Under the pieces are notes generated by a model. It made no database searches. It saw only the letters and a list, made by a program, of their open reading frames with translations, and was not told the origin of the DNA. DNA of 35,401 nt from CAZUVM01 sp964623885 (GTDB lineage Bacteria; Verrucomicrobiota; Verrucomicrobiia; Limisphaerales; UBA8199): positions 1 through 35,401 of the forward strand of contig CAZUVM010000171.1 of the NCBI GenBank assembly GCA_964623885.1. The letters run 5' to 3'. The position numbers and the translations under genes were made by a program. Positions 26,537-34,205 of the stretch are shown here, piece after piece. Every line of letters starts with the position of its first letter. Positions within the stretch are counted from its first letter, which is position 1.

Positions 26537-26947
26537 ATGAATACACCTGCCAAAGCTCCTGAATACATGCTCATCTTCCGCGGTAACGATTGGTCCAAAG
26601 GCCTGTCGCCCGAGCAAATGCAACAAGTCGCCGGCCAGTGGATGGCCTGGTTCGAACGCCTCACCGCCCAGGGTAAGGTCACTGCCGGCGCACCGCTCGA
26701 ACCCGAGGGCAAAGTCGTCTCCGGCAAGAACGGACGCGTCGTCGCCGATGGTCCGTTTGCCGAGTCGAAAGAAGCCATCGGCGGCTATTTCCTGCTCCGC
26801 GTCGATACGATGGAAGAAGCATTGGCCATCGCCCAGCAATGCCCCGGCCTGCCTCATGGGGCAAAAGTCGAAGTCCGGCCCGTCGCCGAGTCCTGCCCCA
26901 TGCAGAAAGAAATGGCCGAAGCCGGCCTCGCGACGGCGACCGCATAA
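26537..26947 (+). CDS. YCII-related (DGPF) domain protein
   Basis: 136 residues. It starts MNTPAKAPEYMLIFRGND and shows the family motif DGPFAESKE at residues 71-79, then GGYFLLRVDTMEEALAIA. YCII proteins have a ferredoxin-like alpha/beta fold; the reference member YciI and relatives bind small molecules and may be enzymes, but the role of the DGPF group is not established. Genes of this family are known neighbours and targets of ECF42 sigma factors, and an ECF42 gene lies two genes downstream here. No strong ribosome site is seen. Confidence 0.9.
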   Translation: MNTPAKAPEYMLIFRGNDWSKGLSPEQMQQVAGQWMAWFERLTAQGKVTAGAPLEPEGKVVSGKNGRVVADGPFAESKEAIGGYFLLRVDTMEEALAIAQQCPGLPHGAKVEVRPVAESCPMQKEMAEAGLATATA

Positions 26948-26980
26948 GTGCGGCTGAGAATTCCCCAATTGGCTTCACGC

Positions 26981-27310
26981 TTTGAACCAACCCATGAACC
27001 TGCCGAAAGCTGCGGCGCTGACTACCCTCTCCTCCTCGGGAGGAGAGGGGTTGGGGGAGAGGAGGCTTCGCTTTTTTGGGTTCATGGAGAGCCTGCGCCG
27101 AAGGCTTCTCCCTCTCCCCTTCCGAAGGGGAGTGGGCCGGGGGGAGATTTCCCCGAGCGAACTCGCGCATTCAACCCATGAACCTCGACAGCCGACGAAG
27201 CCGTGGTGAATCATGTTTCTGTGGACTTCGTTTGCCTCTCCCTCTCCCCATCCGATGGGGAGAGGGCCGGGGTGAGGGGGCTGTTCGTCTTCGGTTCATG
27301 GGGAGGGGAG
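26981..27310. repeat. Composite hairpin repeat region between YCII and VOC genes
   Basis: Three perfect hairpins lie in order: CCCTCTCCTCC/GGAGGAGAGGG (11 bp, 27025-27049), CTCCCCTT/AAGGGGAG (27114-27132) and CCCTCTCCCCAT/ATGGGGAGAGGG (12 bp, 27240-27266). They are separated by copies of CCCATGAACC or its complement GGTTCATGG near 26991, 27079, 27175 and 27293. The arrangement suggests tandem or nested insertion of one mobile hairpin repeat. Transcripts of the ECF42 module would carry strong structures here. A degenerate relative is inside the methyltransferase gene. GGGGAGAGGG-type hairpins are widespread in bacterial genomes. Confidence 0.85.
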
Positions 27311-27381
27311 CGTTGTTCCCCTCCGCCACGAAAAAACTTTCTTGAACCCATCAAACCTTAACCAAAAACCTACTCACAATT

Positions 27382-27819
27382 ATGGCATCCGCAGATAAAC
27401 GCGTTCTCCAACCTTATTTATTCTTCAACGGCCGCTGCGAAGAGGCGCTCGAATTTTATCGCCAGGCCCTCGGCGCCGAGATAACCGCCGTCATGCGCTT
27501 CAAAGACGCGCCCCAACCACCGAAGCCAGGCATGGTCCCGCCCGGTTCCGACAACAAGGTCATGCACGCCACCTTCAAGGTTGCCGGCGCCACCGTCATG
27601 GCCTCCGACGGGCGCTGCGAAGGCAAACCAAACTTCGACGGGTTTGCGCTTTCCGTTACCGTGCCCGACGTGAACGACGCCGACAAACTGTTTGCCGCTC
27701 TGGGCAAAGACGGCAAAGTCGAAATGCCTCTGACAACGACGTTCTTTTCACCAAAATTCGGCATGGTCGAAGACCGTTTCGGCGTTTCCTGGATGGTCTA
27801 CGTCGCACCGCAAGGTTGA
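27382..27819 (+). CDS. PhnB-like VOC (glyoxalase-fold) protein
   Basis: 145 residues. RVLQPYLFFNGRCEEALEFYRQALGA at the start, VMHATFKVAGATVMASDG in the middle and FFSPKFGMVEDRFGVSWMVYV at the end are diagnostic of the PhnB/3-demethylubiquinone-like VOC group. VOC proteins are metal-dependent lyases, dioxygenases or resistance proteins, or bind ligands without metal; the reaction here is unknown. It sits in the ECF42 module between the YCII protein and the sigma factor, a neighbourhood seen in other genomes. The hairpin repeats upstream separate it from the YCII gene by more than 430 bases. Confidence 0.9.
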   Translation: MASADKRVLQPYLFFNGRCEEALEFYRQALGAEITAVMRFKDAPQPPKPGMVPPGSDNKVMHATFKVAGATVMASDGRCEGKPNFDGFALSVTVPDVNDADKLFAALGKDGKVEMPLTTTFFSPKFGMVEDRFGVSWMVYVAPQG

Positions 27820-27832
27820 CGCCGTTCTTGTC

Positions 27833-27897
27833 GGTAGGGACGCCGCCTTGCCGGGCCGTAGCCCGTTTTCGGGCGAAGGCCGGTCCTCGGCGTCCCC
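27833..27897 (+). repeat. GGGACGCCG hairpin repeat, copy B, with internal nested hairpin
   Basis: Left part GGTAGGGACGCCG and right part TCCTCGGCGTCCCC match copy A, but about 36 bases are inserted between them. The insert forms its own nested hairpin: GCCCG-TTTT-CGGGC inside GGCC/GGCC flanks (about 27851-27882). It begins fourteen bases after the VOC gene stop. Confidence 0.65.
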
Positions 27898-27914
27898 GTC
27901 TTCTCCAATAGCAA

Positions 27915-29294
27915 ATGGCCGAATCCTTAAGCACAAACACGGGCATCGCAGACTCGGCTCCTCTGTCCTCAGCGTCAGAAATTGCGGACGCCGGGGTCGC
28001 CGTCCCTACCAGGCCCGAGGTCTCCCAAGTCCTCGAGCACCTTTTCCGCCACGAAGCCGGCAAAATGGTCGCCACCCTCACCGGCATCTTCGGCCTCGAA
28101 CACCTCACCCTCGCCGAAGATGTCGTCCAGGAAGCACTGGCCCGCGCACTGCAAACCTGGCCTTTTTACGGCGTTCCCCAAAATCCTTCCGCCTGGATCA
28201 TGCGCACCGCGCGCAACCTGGCCCTCGACGTCGTCCGCCGACAAAAGGTCTTCCGCGAGAAAGAAGCCGAGATCGTGCGGTTGATGGATCGCCCGGGCGG
28301 CGGCCCCGATGAGGCCGTTTTCGCCGACCAGGAAATCGCCGACGATCGCCTGCGCCTGATGTTTGTTTGCTGCCACCCCGAAATCCCCCTGCCGGACCAG
28401 GTTGCTCTCGCGCTCAAAACCCTCTGCGGCTTCGGCATTACCGAGATTAGCCGCGCCTTCCTCACCACCGACGCCGCGCTGGCCAAACGACTGGTCCGTG
28501 CCAAGCAAAAGATCCGCGATGCCGGCATCACTTTCGAGATCCCTGCCGGCGAGGAACTGACCCGGCGGCTCGATGGCGTCCTGCAGGCGCTTTATCTGTT
28601 GTTCAACGAAGGTTACAAAGCATCCAGCGGCGACTCCCTCGTGCGCGAAGAGCTTTGCCGTGAAGCGATTCGCCTGACCAGTTTGCTCGCCGAACATCCC
28701 GCCGGTAACCAGCCCCAGACCCATGCCCTGCTCGCGCTGATGCTCTTCAATGCGGCGCGCCTCGCCGCCCGCGTCGATGGTGATGGCAACCTGTTGCGTC
28801 TTCAGGAGCAGGACCGATCCCGGTGGGACAATGCCTCAATCGCGCGCGCTCTGTTCCATCTCGCCCAATCCGCCTCCGGCGAGCATCTCAGCGTGTATCA
28901 CCTCCAGGCCGGCATAGCCGCGTGTCACTGTGCCGCGCCGGACTATGACTCGACCGATTGGCCACGCATTCTGGCGCTCTACGATCAACTGCTCGCAGTC
29001 GATAACTCCCCGATCGTCGCGCTGAATCGTGCCGTCGCCCTGGCCAACGTGCAAGGCCCGGCCGCCGGCATCGACGCCCTTCAATCCATTCGCCATCGCT
29101 CTGAGCTGAACTCCTATTACCTGCTCTACGCCGTCCTGGGTGATTTTGAAATCCGACAAAGTAATCACACCACCGCCTTGGACTGCTTTCGCCAGGCTCT
29201 CAAGCTTACCGACCTCAAATCCGAGCAACAATTCCTCTCCCAACGCATCCGCGAGTGCGAGAGCTCCGTACTCCGCCAACCGGTTACGGTGTAG
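27915..29294 (+). CDS. ECF42-type RNA polymerase sigma factor with long C-terminal extension
   Basis: 459 residues. Sigma region 2 (about 40-110) reads VLEHLFRHEAGKMVATLTGIFG and VVQEALARALQTWPFYGVPQNPSAW. Region 4 (about 145-215) has LMFVCCHPEIPLPDQVALALKTL and GFGITEISRAFLTTDAALAKRLVRAKQKIR. The extension begins LYLLFNEGYKASSGD, the NEGY signature of the SigI/ECF42 group (COG4941), and continues as a TPR-like helical domain to the end. ECF42 factors have no anti-sigma factor; the extension is needed for activity in studied members. No Met/GTG/TTG lies closer to region 2, so the N-terminal 36 residues, partly coded by repeat copy C, are probably translated. Confidence 0.92.
   Translation: MAESLSTNTGIADSAPLSSASEIADAGVAVPTRPEVSQVLEHLFRHEAGKMVATLTGIFGLEHLTLAEDVVQEALARALQTWPFYGVPQNPSAWIMRTARNLALDVVRRQKVFREKEAEIVRLMDRPGGGPDEAVFADQEIADDRLRLMFVCCHPEIPLPDQVALALKTLCGFGITEISRAFLTTDAALAKRLVRAKQKIRDAGITFEIPAGEELTRRLDGVLQALYLLFNEGYKASSGDSLVREELCREAIRLTSLLAEHPAGNQPQTHALLALMLFNAARLAARVDGDGNLLRLQEQDRSRWDNASIARALFHLAQSASGEHLSVYHLQAGIAACHCAAPDYDSTDWPRILALYDQLLAVDNSPIVALNRAVALANVQGPAAGIDALQSIRHRSELNSYYLLYAVLGDFEIRQSNHTTALDCFRQALKLTDLKSEQQFLSQRIRECESSVLRQPVTV
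27984..28010 (-). repeat. GGGACGCCG hairpin repeat, copy C, inside the ECF42 coding sequence
   Basis: On the minus strand the sequence reads GGTAGGGACGGCGACC then CCGGCGTCCGC, aligned with copies A and B. Its outer ten bases GGTAGGGACG are the perfect reverse complement of the left end of copy B, so copies B and C form 10-bp terminal inverted repeats 178 bases apart that enclose the start codon of the sigma factor. In the plus frame copy C encodes residues DAGVAVPT. Confidence 0.6.
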
Positions 29295-29323
29295 GAGACA
29301 GGTCACGAGTCTCGCTCTTTTTT
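29295..29323 (+). terminator. Candidate terminator after the ECF42 gene
   Basis: GAGAC at 29295-29299 pairs with GTCTC at 29309-29313 with a nine-base loop, followed after GCTC by six T residues (29318-29323). It starts immediately after the stop codon. The stem is short, so confidence is moderate. Confidence 0.4.
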
Positions 29324-29642
29324 AAGCCGCCCGACCGGTAAAATTTTTGCTCCCGATAGCTCCATATAGCGGGGAATGGGGAGGTAGCGCCGGCGACTGG
29401 GCAGGCGGGGATGTAGTTGATTGGCATGCGGACGCCGCCTGCCGAGTTCGTGGTCCCTTTGGACTCCTATTCATTGGCGCACCTCGGAACAATAAGTTGG
29501 AGGTGGTTGGCAAGATGTTAGCGCACTGAGCACGTAAGTCGGGTTAGGTAATCGCCATTTTGCTGCTACACAGCGCAAAAGCGGCTTCGCTTTACAATCC
29601 CCTTGCGCTAATTTGCCGCCGGTGCTTAATTGCAAAGCGAGC
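29324..29642. other. Intergenic region before the Ton locus, no gene seen
   Basis: About 320 bases. Open frames here are short and unrecognisable, with no ribosome-binding sites. Hairpin-like strings such as GCGCAAAAGCGG and CCTTGCGC occur near 29573-29609, which could be part of a leader. A promoter for the small His/Cys protein gene is expected here; I cannot identify it. Confidence 0.5.
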
Positions 29643-29966
29643 GTGAGCAAATTCACGACATTCAAGCATCGGCATAACTCCGGCCGTTTCGCGGCCGTGG
29701 CCTTAATGTTCACGCTCTGGGTTTGGGTGTTCGCGCTCCAAATCTCGCCCGACCTTCACAACTTTGTTCACAAGGACGCGCAGAGCCCGGCTCATACCTG
29801 CCTCGTCACTCGGCTCCAGCATCACTCGGTTCATCCCGGTTCCGCACCGTCAGTTATCGTTTCGGCTCCCTCTATATGGAGCCACTTCGTTTGCCCGGAA
29901 TACCTTCCGGTCGTTTTTTCCTTCGATTATCGGCTGGCCCCAAGCCGAGCTCCCCCGCTCGCTTAG
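29643..29966 (+). CDS. Small membrane-anchored protein with His/Cys motif upstream of TonB receptor
   Basis: 107 residues from GTG 29643; a TTG at 29613 is an alternative start. A short basic N-terminus (KHRHNSGR) is followed by one hydrophobic segment, FAAVALMFTLWVWVFALQI, then SPDLHNFVHKDAQSPAHTCLVTRLQHHSV. The motif LHxxxHxDAxxxxHxC puts three His and one Cys in 18 residues, which would suit metal binding outside the membrane. The C-terminus ends SRAPPLA, somewhat like DUF2946-type small proteins found near metal or TonB transport genes. Assignment is from pattern only. It is upstream of the receptor by about 190 bases on the same strand. Confidence 0.5.
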   Translation: MSKFTTFKHRHNSGRFAAVALMFTLWVWVFALQISPDLHNFVHKDAQSPAHTCLVTRLQHHSVHPGSAPSVIVSAPSIWSHFVCPEYLPVVFSFDYRLAPSRAPPLA

Positions 29967-30102
29967 TTCTTCCGTTGTGCGCAGTCTCTGCTCCGGCATT
30001 GGCGCAAGGGATCCGCGCATTTGCTTAGATTAACCTGCCTGTCCCAACCCGTTCTTCGGGCCTTCTGCAGGCATTTTAAAACCAGCAGCAATTCGTCCGT
30101 CA

Positions 30103-30132
30103 TTGTCAGCAACAAGAACTTTGAATTGTAAA
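30103..30132 (+). promoter_or_regulatory. Possible sigma-70-type promoter of the Ton locus
   Basis: TTGTCA (30103-30108), an 18-base spacer and TGTAAA (30127-30132) lie 22 bases before the receptor start. The -35 matches five of six consensus bases and the -10 four of six. The implied leader is very short. Low confidence. Confidence 0.2.
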
Positions 30133-30154
30133 CGTTAGAACAGCTAATTAAATT

Positions 30155-32407
30155 ATGAATTTAGACTTACCGAAAAACCGGCCGGAGTCCAAGAACTGCG
30201 CGGTGGCGCTCGGCACACGGCTTCCTCGAGCGGCCATCCTCCTGGTTTCGCTCACTTGGGGAGGCGTATCGCTCGCCCAATCCACAAATGCGCCTGCCGC
30301 GTCAGATGCGTCGAAACCCGCGAGCGGGACCAATATAGTCACACTGGCCCCGACCACCGTCGTCGGCAAACTCGACGTGGCACGGGAGCAGATTGTGCCC
30401 GAGTTGGGCGCAACGGAATACACCATCAATCAATCGGCCATCCAGGCATTGCCGGCCGGCGAGAATACTTCCATTAACCAGGTGCTGCTCCGGGCCCCCG
30501 GCACGGCCCAGGATTCCGCCGCCAACGGCGGTTTGCATCTGCGCGGCGAACACGCCAATCTGCAATACCGCGTTAATGACGTGCTCCTGCCAGAGGGCGT
30601 CACCGGCTTCGGCCAGGAGCTGAGCGCCCGGTTCGTCGACAGTTTGCACCTGATCACCGGCTCCTTGCCGGCGCAATACGGGTTTCGCACCGCGGGCATT
30701 GTCGACATCCACACCAAGAATGGCGCGTTTGCCCCGGGAGGTGAACTTTCGATGTATGGCGGCAAGTATGAGACCATTAACCCCAGCTTTGAGGTCGGCG
30801 GTTCCGAAGGGAACTTCAACTACTTTGCCAACGGCAGCTACAACCACAACGGGATTGGCATCGAGAACCCCACGTCCAGTTGGGCGCCCATTCATGACAT
30901 CACGGACCAGTACAAGGCTTTCACTTACTTATCCTATGTACTGGACGATAGCAGCCGCATCAGCTTTATGGGCAGCGCCTCGTATAGCGACTTCCAGATT
31001 CCGAACACGCCCGGACTGCCGGCCGGCACCTCCCCCGGAGGCATCCAATGGGTCCCGGGAAATTTTGACTCCAGCAAATTGGACGAGAACCAGAACGAGC
31101 AGAATTACTACGGCGTCGTCGCCTACCAGAAATCGGTTGGCGATTTGAATTATCAGTTGGCGGGCTATGGACGGGCCAGCACCGTCCATTTCCGTCCTGA
31201 CCCGGTTGGCGATCTTTATTTCGACGGGGTGACCAGCGACGTCGATCGCCGGCTTTATTCGGGCGGGGCGCAGTTCGACGCAAGCTACGCGCTGGGAGAA
31301 AAGCACACACTTCGCGGCGGCATGATGGTCCTGGCGGAGTCGCTCTCAGCCGATACCACCACAACCGTGTTCGCCACGGACCCCAACGGCGATCCCATTC
31401 CTGGCCAGCCGGCCTTCCCGATCGTCGACAACACGGATTCGCATGCCCTGTTCTTCGGGCTGTACCTGCAGGATGAATGGAAAATCCTTCCCAAGGTCAC
31501 GTTGAACTACGGCGCGCGCTGGGACCTCTATTACGCCTCGTTCGACAAGGAAAACCAGCCCAGCCCGCGGGTGAATCTAATTTATGAACCGACCGATTCA
31601 ACCACCTTGCACGCGGGTTACGCGCGCTACTTCACACCGCCTCCGCTGGAAAACGTCAACACCACCACGATTCAAAAGTTCGACAATACTTCGAACGCCT
31701 CGGCGACCGACCAGAACGACCCGGTGAAGGCGGAACGAGCGAATTATTTCGATGCCGGCGTCAGCCAGAAAATAACCACCGGGCTGCAGGCCGGCCTGGA
31801 TGGCTACTACAAAACCGCAAAGAACCAGCTCGACGACGGCCTGTTCGGGCAGACGCTGATCCTTTCCTCCTTTAATTACGAGAAAGGCGAAATCTACGGG
31901 GCAGAGTTCACCACAAGCTATACCGTCGGCGGCTTTTCGACCTATGCCAATGTGGCGTATTCGGTCGCGCGCGGCCAGAATTGGGTTTCCTCCCAGTTCC
32001 TTTTTGACCCGGCCGATCTCGCGTATGTGCGGGACCACTGGATTAACCTCGATCACGATCAGCGGGTCACGGGGTCGTTCGGCGCCTCCTATTTGTGGAA
32101 ACGCACTCGCGGCAGCACGCGGGTGTATGTCGATGCCATTTACGGCAGCGGTCTGCGCACCGACGGAACAGCTCCCGACGGTTCCACCATCCCCAACGGC
32201 GCGACCGTCCCTTCCTACTATTCAGTCAACATGGGCATCGAGGAAGGATTCAATATCCGGGGCAAGGAGCACATTCGCGTCCGCTTCGATGTGGTTAACA
32301 TAACGGACAACGTCTACCAGCTCCGCAACGGGGCGGGCGTGGGCGTGAACGCGGCCCAATATGGCCAGCGCCTCGGGTTCTTCGCCGGCCTCAGCTACGT
32401 GTTTTGA
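30155..32407 (+). CDS. TonB-dependent outer-membrane receptor
   Basis: 750 residues. A long signal peptide ends near SLAQ (residue 42). The TonB-box-like LAPTTVVGKL follows at about residue 64. The plug domain has INQVLLRAPGTAQDSAANGGLHLRGEHANLQYRVNDVLLPEG and GFRTAGIVDIHTKNG. The rest alternates polar and hydrophobic residues as a 22-strand barrel would, with barrel pieces such as FSTYANVAYSVARGQNW and VTGSFGASYLW, and ends LSYVF with the C-terminal Phe needed for insertion. Ligand is not recognisable; plug and barrel resemble proteins of large or organic substrates as much as siderophores. It heads a row including tonB, exbB and two exbD genes. The ribosome site is weak. Confidence 0.92.
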   Translation: MNLDLPKNRPESKNCAVALGTRLPRAAILLVSLTWGGVSLAQSTNAPAASDASKPASGTNIVTLAPTTVVGKLDVAREQIVPELGATEYTINQSAIQALPAGENTSINQVLLRAPGTAQDSAANGGLHLRGEHANLQYRVNDVLLPEGVTGFGQELSARFVDSLHLITGSLPAQYGFRTAGIVDIHTKNGAFAPGGELSMYGGKYETINPSFEVGGSEGNFNYFANGSYNHNGIGIENPTSSWAPIHDITDQYKAFTYLSYVLDDSSRISFMGSASYSDFQIPNTPGLPAGTSPGGIQWVPGNFDSSKLDENQNEQNYYGVVAYQKSVGDLNYQLAGYGRASTVHFRPDPVGDLYFDGVTSDVDRRLYSGGAQFDASYALGEKHTLRGGMMVLAESLSADTTTTVFATDPNGDPIPGQPAFPIVDNTDSHALFFGLYLQDEWKILPKVTLNYGARWDLYYASFDKENQPSPRVNLIYEPTDSTTLHAGYARYFTPPPLENVNTTTIQKFDNTSNASATDQNDPVKAERANYFDAGVSQKITTGLQAGLDGYYKTAKNQLDDGLFGQTLILSSFNYEKGEIYGAEFTTSYTVGGFSTYANVAYSVARGQNWVSSQFLFDPADLAYVRDHWINLDHDQRVTGSFGASYLWKRTRGSTRVYVDAIYGSGLRTDGTAPDGSTIPNGATVPSYYSVNMGIEEGFNIRGKEHIRVRFDVVNITDNVYQLRNGAGVGVNAAQYGQRLGFFAGLSYVF

Positions 32408-32421
32408 AAGAAAGCGAGAAA

Positions 32422-33138
32422 ATGAACCTGTTGGATGCAAATCGAACTGAGCTCGGTTACCAGTTGGAGTCCGAGTTGGCCCGGGTTGCGGTTCACGCTG
32501 CCGACCGGGACCCGAATCGAAAGCTCGCCTGGGTGAATTCGATTTGCATCCTTTTCCTGCTGATCGGGATCTTCGGATCCAAGCCCGCGTTGATCAGGAT
32601 AAGGCCTCTCCCGCCGATAGAAGAGGCGAGCGCCGTCATTGTTGAACCGCTGCCGCCTCCGCCACAAGTCCAGTCCCAACAGCAAACCGAGGAGCAGAAT
32701 AATCAGGAGCCGGCGGATACACCTCAGGTGGTGGTCGTAACGCCGGAAGCTCCGAACATCAATTTCTCGGTGCCCACGATTGGCAATCTCGTGGTCCCCA
32801 ATGCAATCGCGCAGGCGCCGCCGGTCACGCCCTTGAAACAAGTCGCTCCGCTGCGCTCGCAACCGACGGTGCTCGACACCACCGGCAGTGGCGGAGATCG
32901 GCCTCAACCGCCTTACCCCAAGATCGCTTTGGAGCAGGGGCAACAGGGCTCCGTGACTCTCCGCATGACGGTGGACGACGCGGGGTTAATCAACACGATA
33001 GAAGTCTTGCAGTCTTCCGGATTCCCCATCCTGGACCGCGGCGCCATGGATTTTGTGAAACGCCACTGGACAGTGCCTCCCGAGAAGGGCACGCGGATTT
33101 ATGAAGCAACAATCCATTACAAACTCCAAAGGGACTAA
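32422..33138 (+). CDS. tonB: TonB-family energy transducer
   Basis: 238 residues. ATG 32422 is chosen; the open frame begins at a TTG inside the receptor stop but that is unlikely. One inner-membrane helix, LAWVNSICILFLLIGIFG, lies at residues about 40-58. A Pro/Glu/Gln-rich periplasmic stretch follows (IEEASAVIVEPLPPPPQVQ and onward). The C-terminal domain reads PPYPKIALEQGQQGSVTLRM, IEVLQSSGFPILDRGAMDFV and HWTVPP, the TonB_C signature. The N-terminal cytoplasmic part of about 40 residues is longer than in E. coli TonB. It starts 14 bases after the receptor and would be powered by the ExbB/ExbD proteins coded next. Confidence 0.9.
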   Translation: MNLLDANRTELGYQLESELARVAVHAADRDPNRKLAWVNSICILFLLIGIFGSKPALIRIRPLPPIEEASAVIVEPLPPPPQVQSQQQTEEQNNQEPADTPQVVVVTPEAPNINFSVPTIGNLVVPNAIAQAPPVTPLKQVAPLRSQPTVLDTTGSGGDRPQPPYPKIALEQGQQGSVTLRMTVDDAGLINTIEVLQSSGFPILDRGAMDFVKRHWTVPPEKGTRIYEATIHYKLQRD

Positions 33139-33150
33139 AATCTCGCATTT

Positions 33151-33783
33151 ATGTTAGCCAACATTGTATTCCAATTCTTCCTTAAAGGCGGCCCGGTGAT
33201 GTGGCCGATTCTCCTGTGTGCCCTGGCCGCAGTCGCGGTCGTCGGTGAACGCGCGTTCTGGTGGCTGCGGGAGGGTGCCAAACGGGATGTTCAACGCCGG
33301 GGACGCCTGCTGGCGGCGCTGGAACACTCGGATGTCGAGGAAGGCCAAAAGATCGCGCAGGGCTGCGACGACCCCGTCGTCCGGATGATCCGTCAAAGCC
33401 TCGAGCACGAGCACGAGTCGATTCCGGTGGCGTTGCAGATGGCGGCGGGGATCGAGTTGGAACGAGCGGGCCGGTTCCTCAATGTGCTGGACACCCTGGT
33501 CACATTGGCGCCCTTGCTGGGATTGCTCGGCACGGTGACCGGCTTGATGCGCGCGTTCCTCAAGGTCGGTTCGGCCGAGTTATCGGTCGTGGCTGTGACT
33601 GGCGGTATTGGCGAAGCGCTCATTGCGACGGCGTGCGGCCTGTTGATCGCCATCGTTGCCCTCGTTCCGCTGAACTACTTCTCGGGAAAACTGGCGCGGC
33701 TGCAATTCGAGCTCGAAACGGCGGCCAGCAATGTGGAAGTGCTGGCCAATGCCGGAAAGCTTAACCGGGAGGAAGTCAAATGA
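33151..33783 (+). CDS. exbB: MotA/TolQ/ExbB proton channel protein
   Basis: 210 residues with three hydrophobic segments: MWPILLCALAAVAVVGERAF, LDTLVTLAPLLGLLGTVTGL and GIGEALIATACGLLIAIVALVPLNYF. The motif TLAPLLGLLGTVTGLMRAF and the GIGEALIATACGLLIAI helix are hallmarks of ExbB/TolQ. ExbB pentamers conduct protons with ExbD and energise TonB. It begins 12 bases after tonB and overlaps exbD by ATGA. Confidence 0.95.
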   Translation: MLANIVFQFFLKGGPVMWPILLCALAAVAVVGERAFWWLREGAKRDVQRRGRLLAALEHSDVEEGQKIAQGCDDPVVRMIRQSLEHEHESIPVALQMAAGIELERAGRFLNVLDTLVTLAPLLGLLGTVTGLMRAFLKVGSAELSVVAVTGGIGEALIATACGLLIAIVALVPLNYFSGKLARLQFELETAASNVEVLANAGKLNREEVK

Positions 33784-34205
33784 ACCTGACCACGCCGTAT
33801 CGGCGGAAACATTCGCGCATCGAGATCATTCCTTTGATCGACATCATGTTCTTTCTCCTCGCCTCATTCATGATGGTCAGTCTGAGCATGGATAGCACCC
33901 AGAACATCAAAGTTGACCTGCCATCCGCCACCGAGGCGCAACATGATTTCAAGCCGGACATGCTGAACATTGCGGTTGATAAGGCGGGCAAGGTTTGGTT
34001 CCAAAAGGAGCCGATTTCGCTGGCAGACCTGGGCGTCGTAATCAGCAATCGCTTCCGGGTTGATACCAACCTGCCGGTTTACATCAGCGGCGACCGTGAT
34101 GCGCTGCACGGGGCGATGGTGGATGTCTACCAGGTCGTCCGGGCGGCGGGCGTGCAGAAAGTCGCCTTTGCTGTGGGTGGCAAAGAAACCCAAGCGGCTC
34201 AATGA
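33780..34205 (+). CDS. exbD: ExbD/TolR family protein, first copy
   Basis: 141 residues. The N-terminus is basic, then IEIIPLIDIMFFLLASFMMVS gives the single membrane helix with the conserved proton-carrying Asp in LIDIMFFLL. The periplasmic domain follows, with VDLPSATEAQ and PVYISGDRDALHGAMVDVYQVVRAAGVQKVAFAV. It overlaps exbB by ATGA at its start and the second exbD by ATGA at its end, so the three are translationally coupled. Confidence 0.95.
   Translation: MNLTTPYRRKHSRIEIIPLIDIMFFLLASFMMVSLSMDSTQNIKVDLPSATEAQHDFKPDMLNIAVDKAGKVWFQKEPISLADLGVVISNRFRVDTNLPVYISGDRDALHGAMVDVYQVVRAAGVQKVAFAVGGKETQAAQ

Noticed and set aside
27025..27266. The three strong hairpins as ordinary rho-independent terminators
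   Set aside because: None is followed by a U-tract, and boundary motifs and a related copy elsewhere point to a repeat family instead.
27975..28724. 249-residue minus-strand open frame opposite the ECF42 gene
   Set aside because: Antisense to sigma regions 2 and 4, which are strongly supported; no start signal.
29361..29882. 11-bp inverted pair GCTCCATATAG / CTATATGGAGC around the small His/Cys gene
   Set aside because: A pair this short 500 bases apart is expected by chance in 35 kb, and no other element features were seen.
32404..32421. TTG start for TonB overlapping the receptor stop
   Set aside because: ATG 32422 is close, has normal spacing and gives a complete TonB protein.
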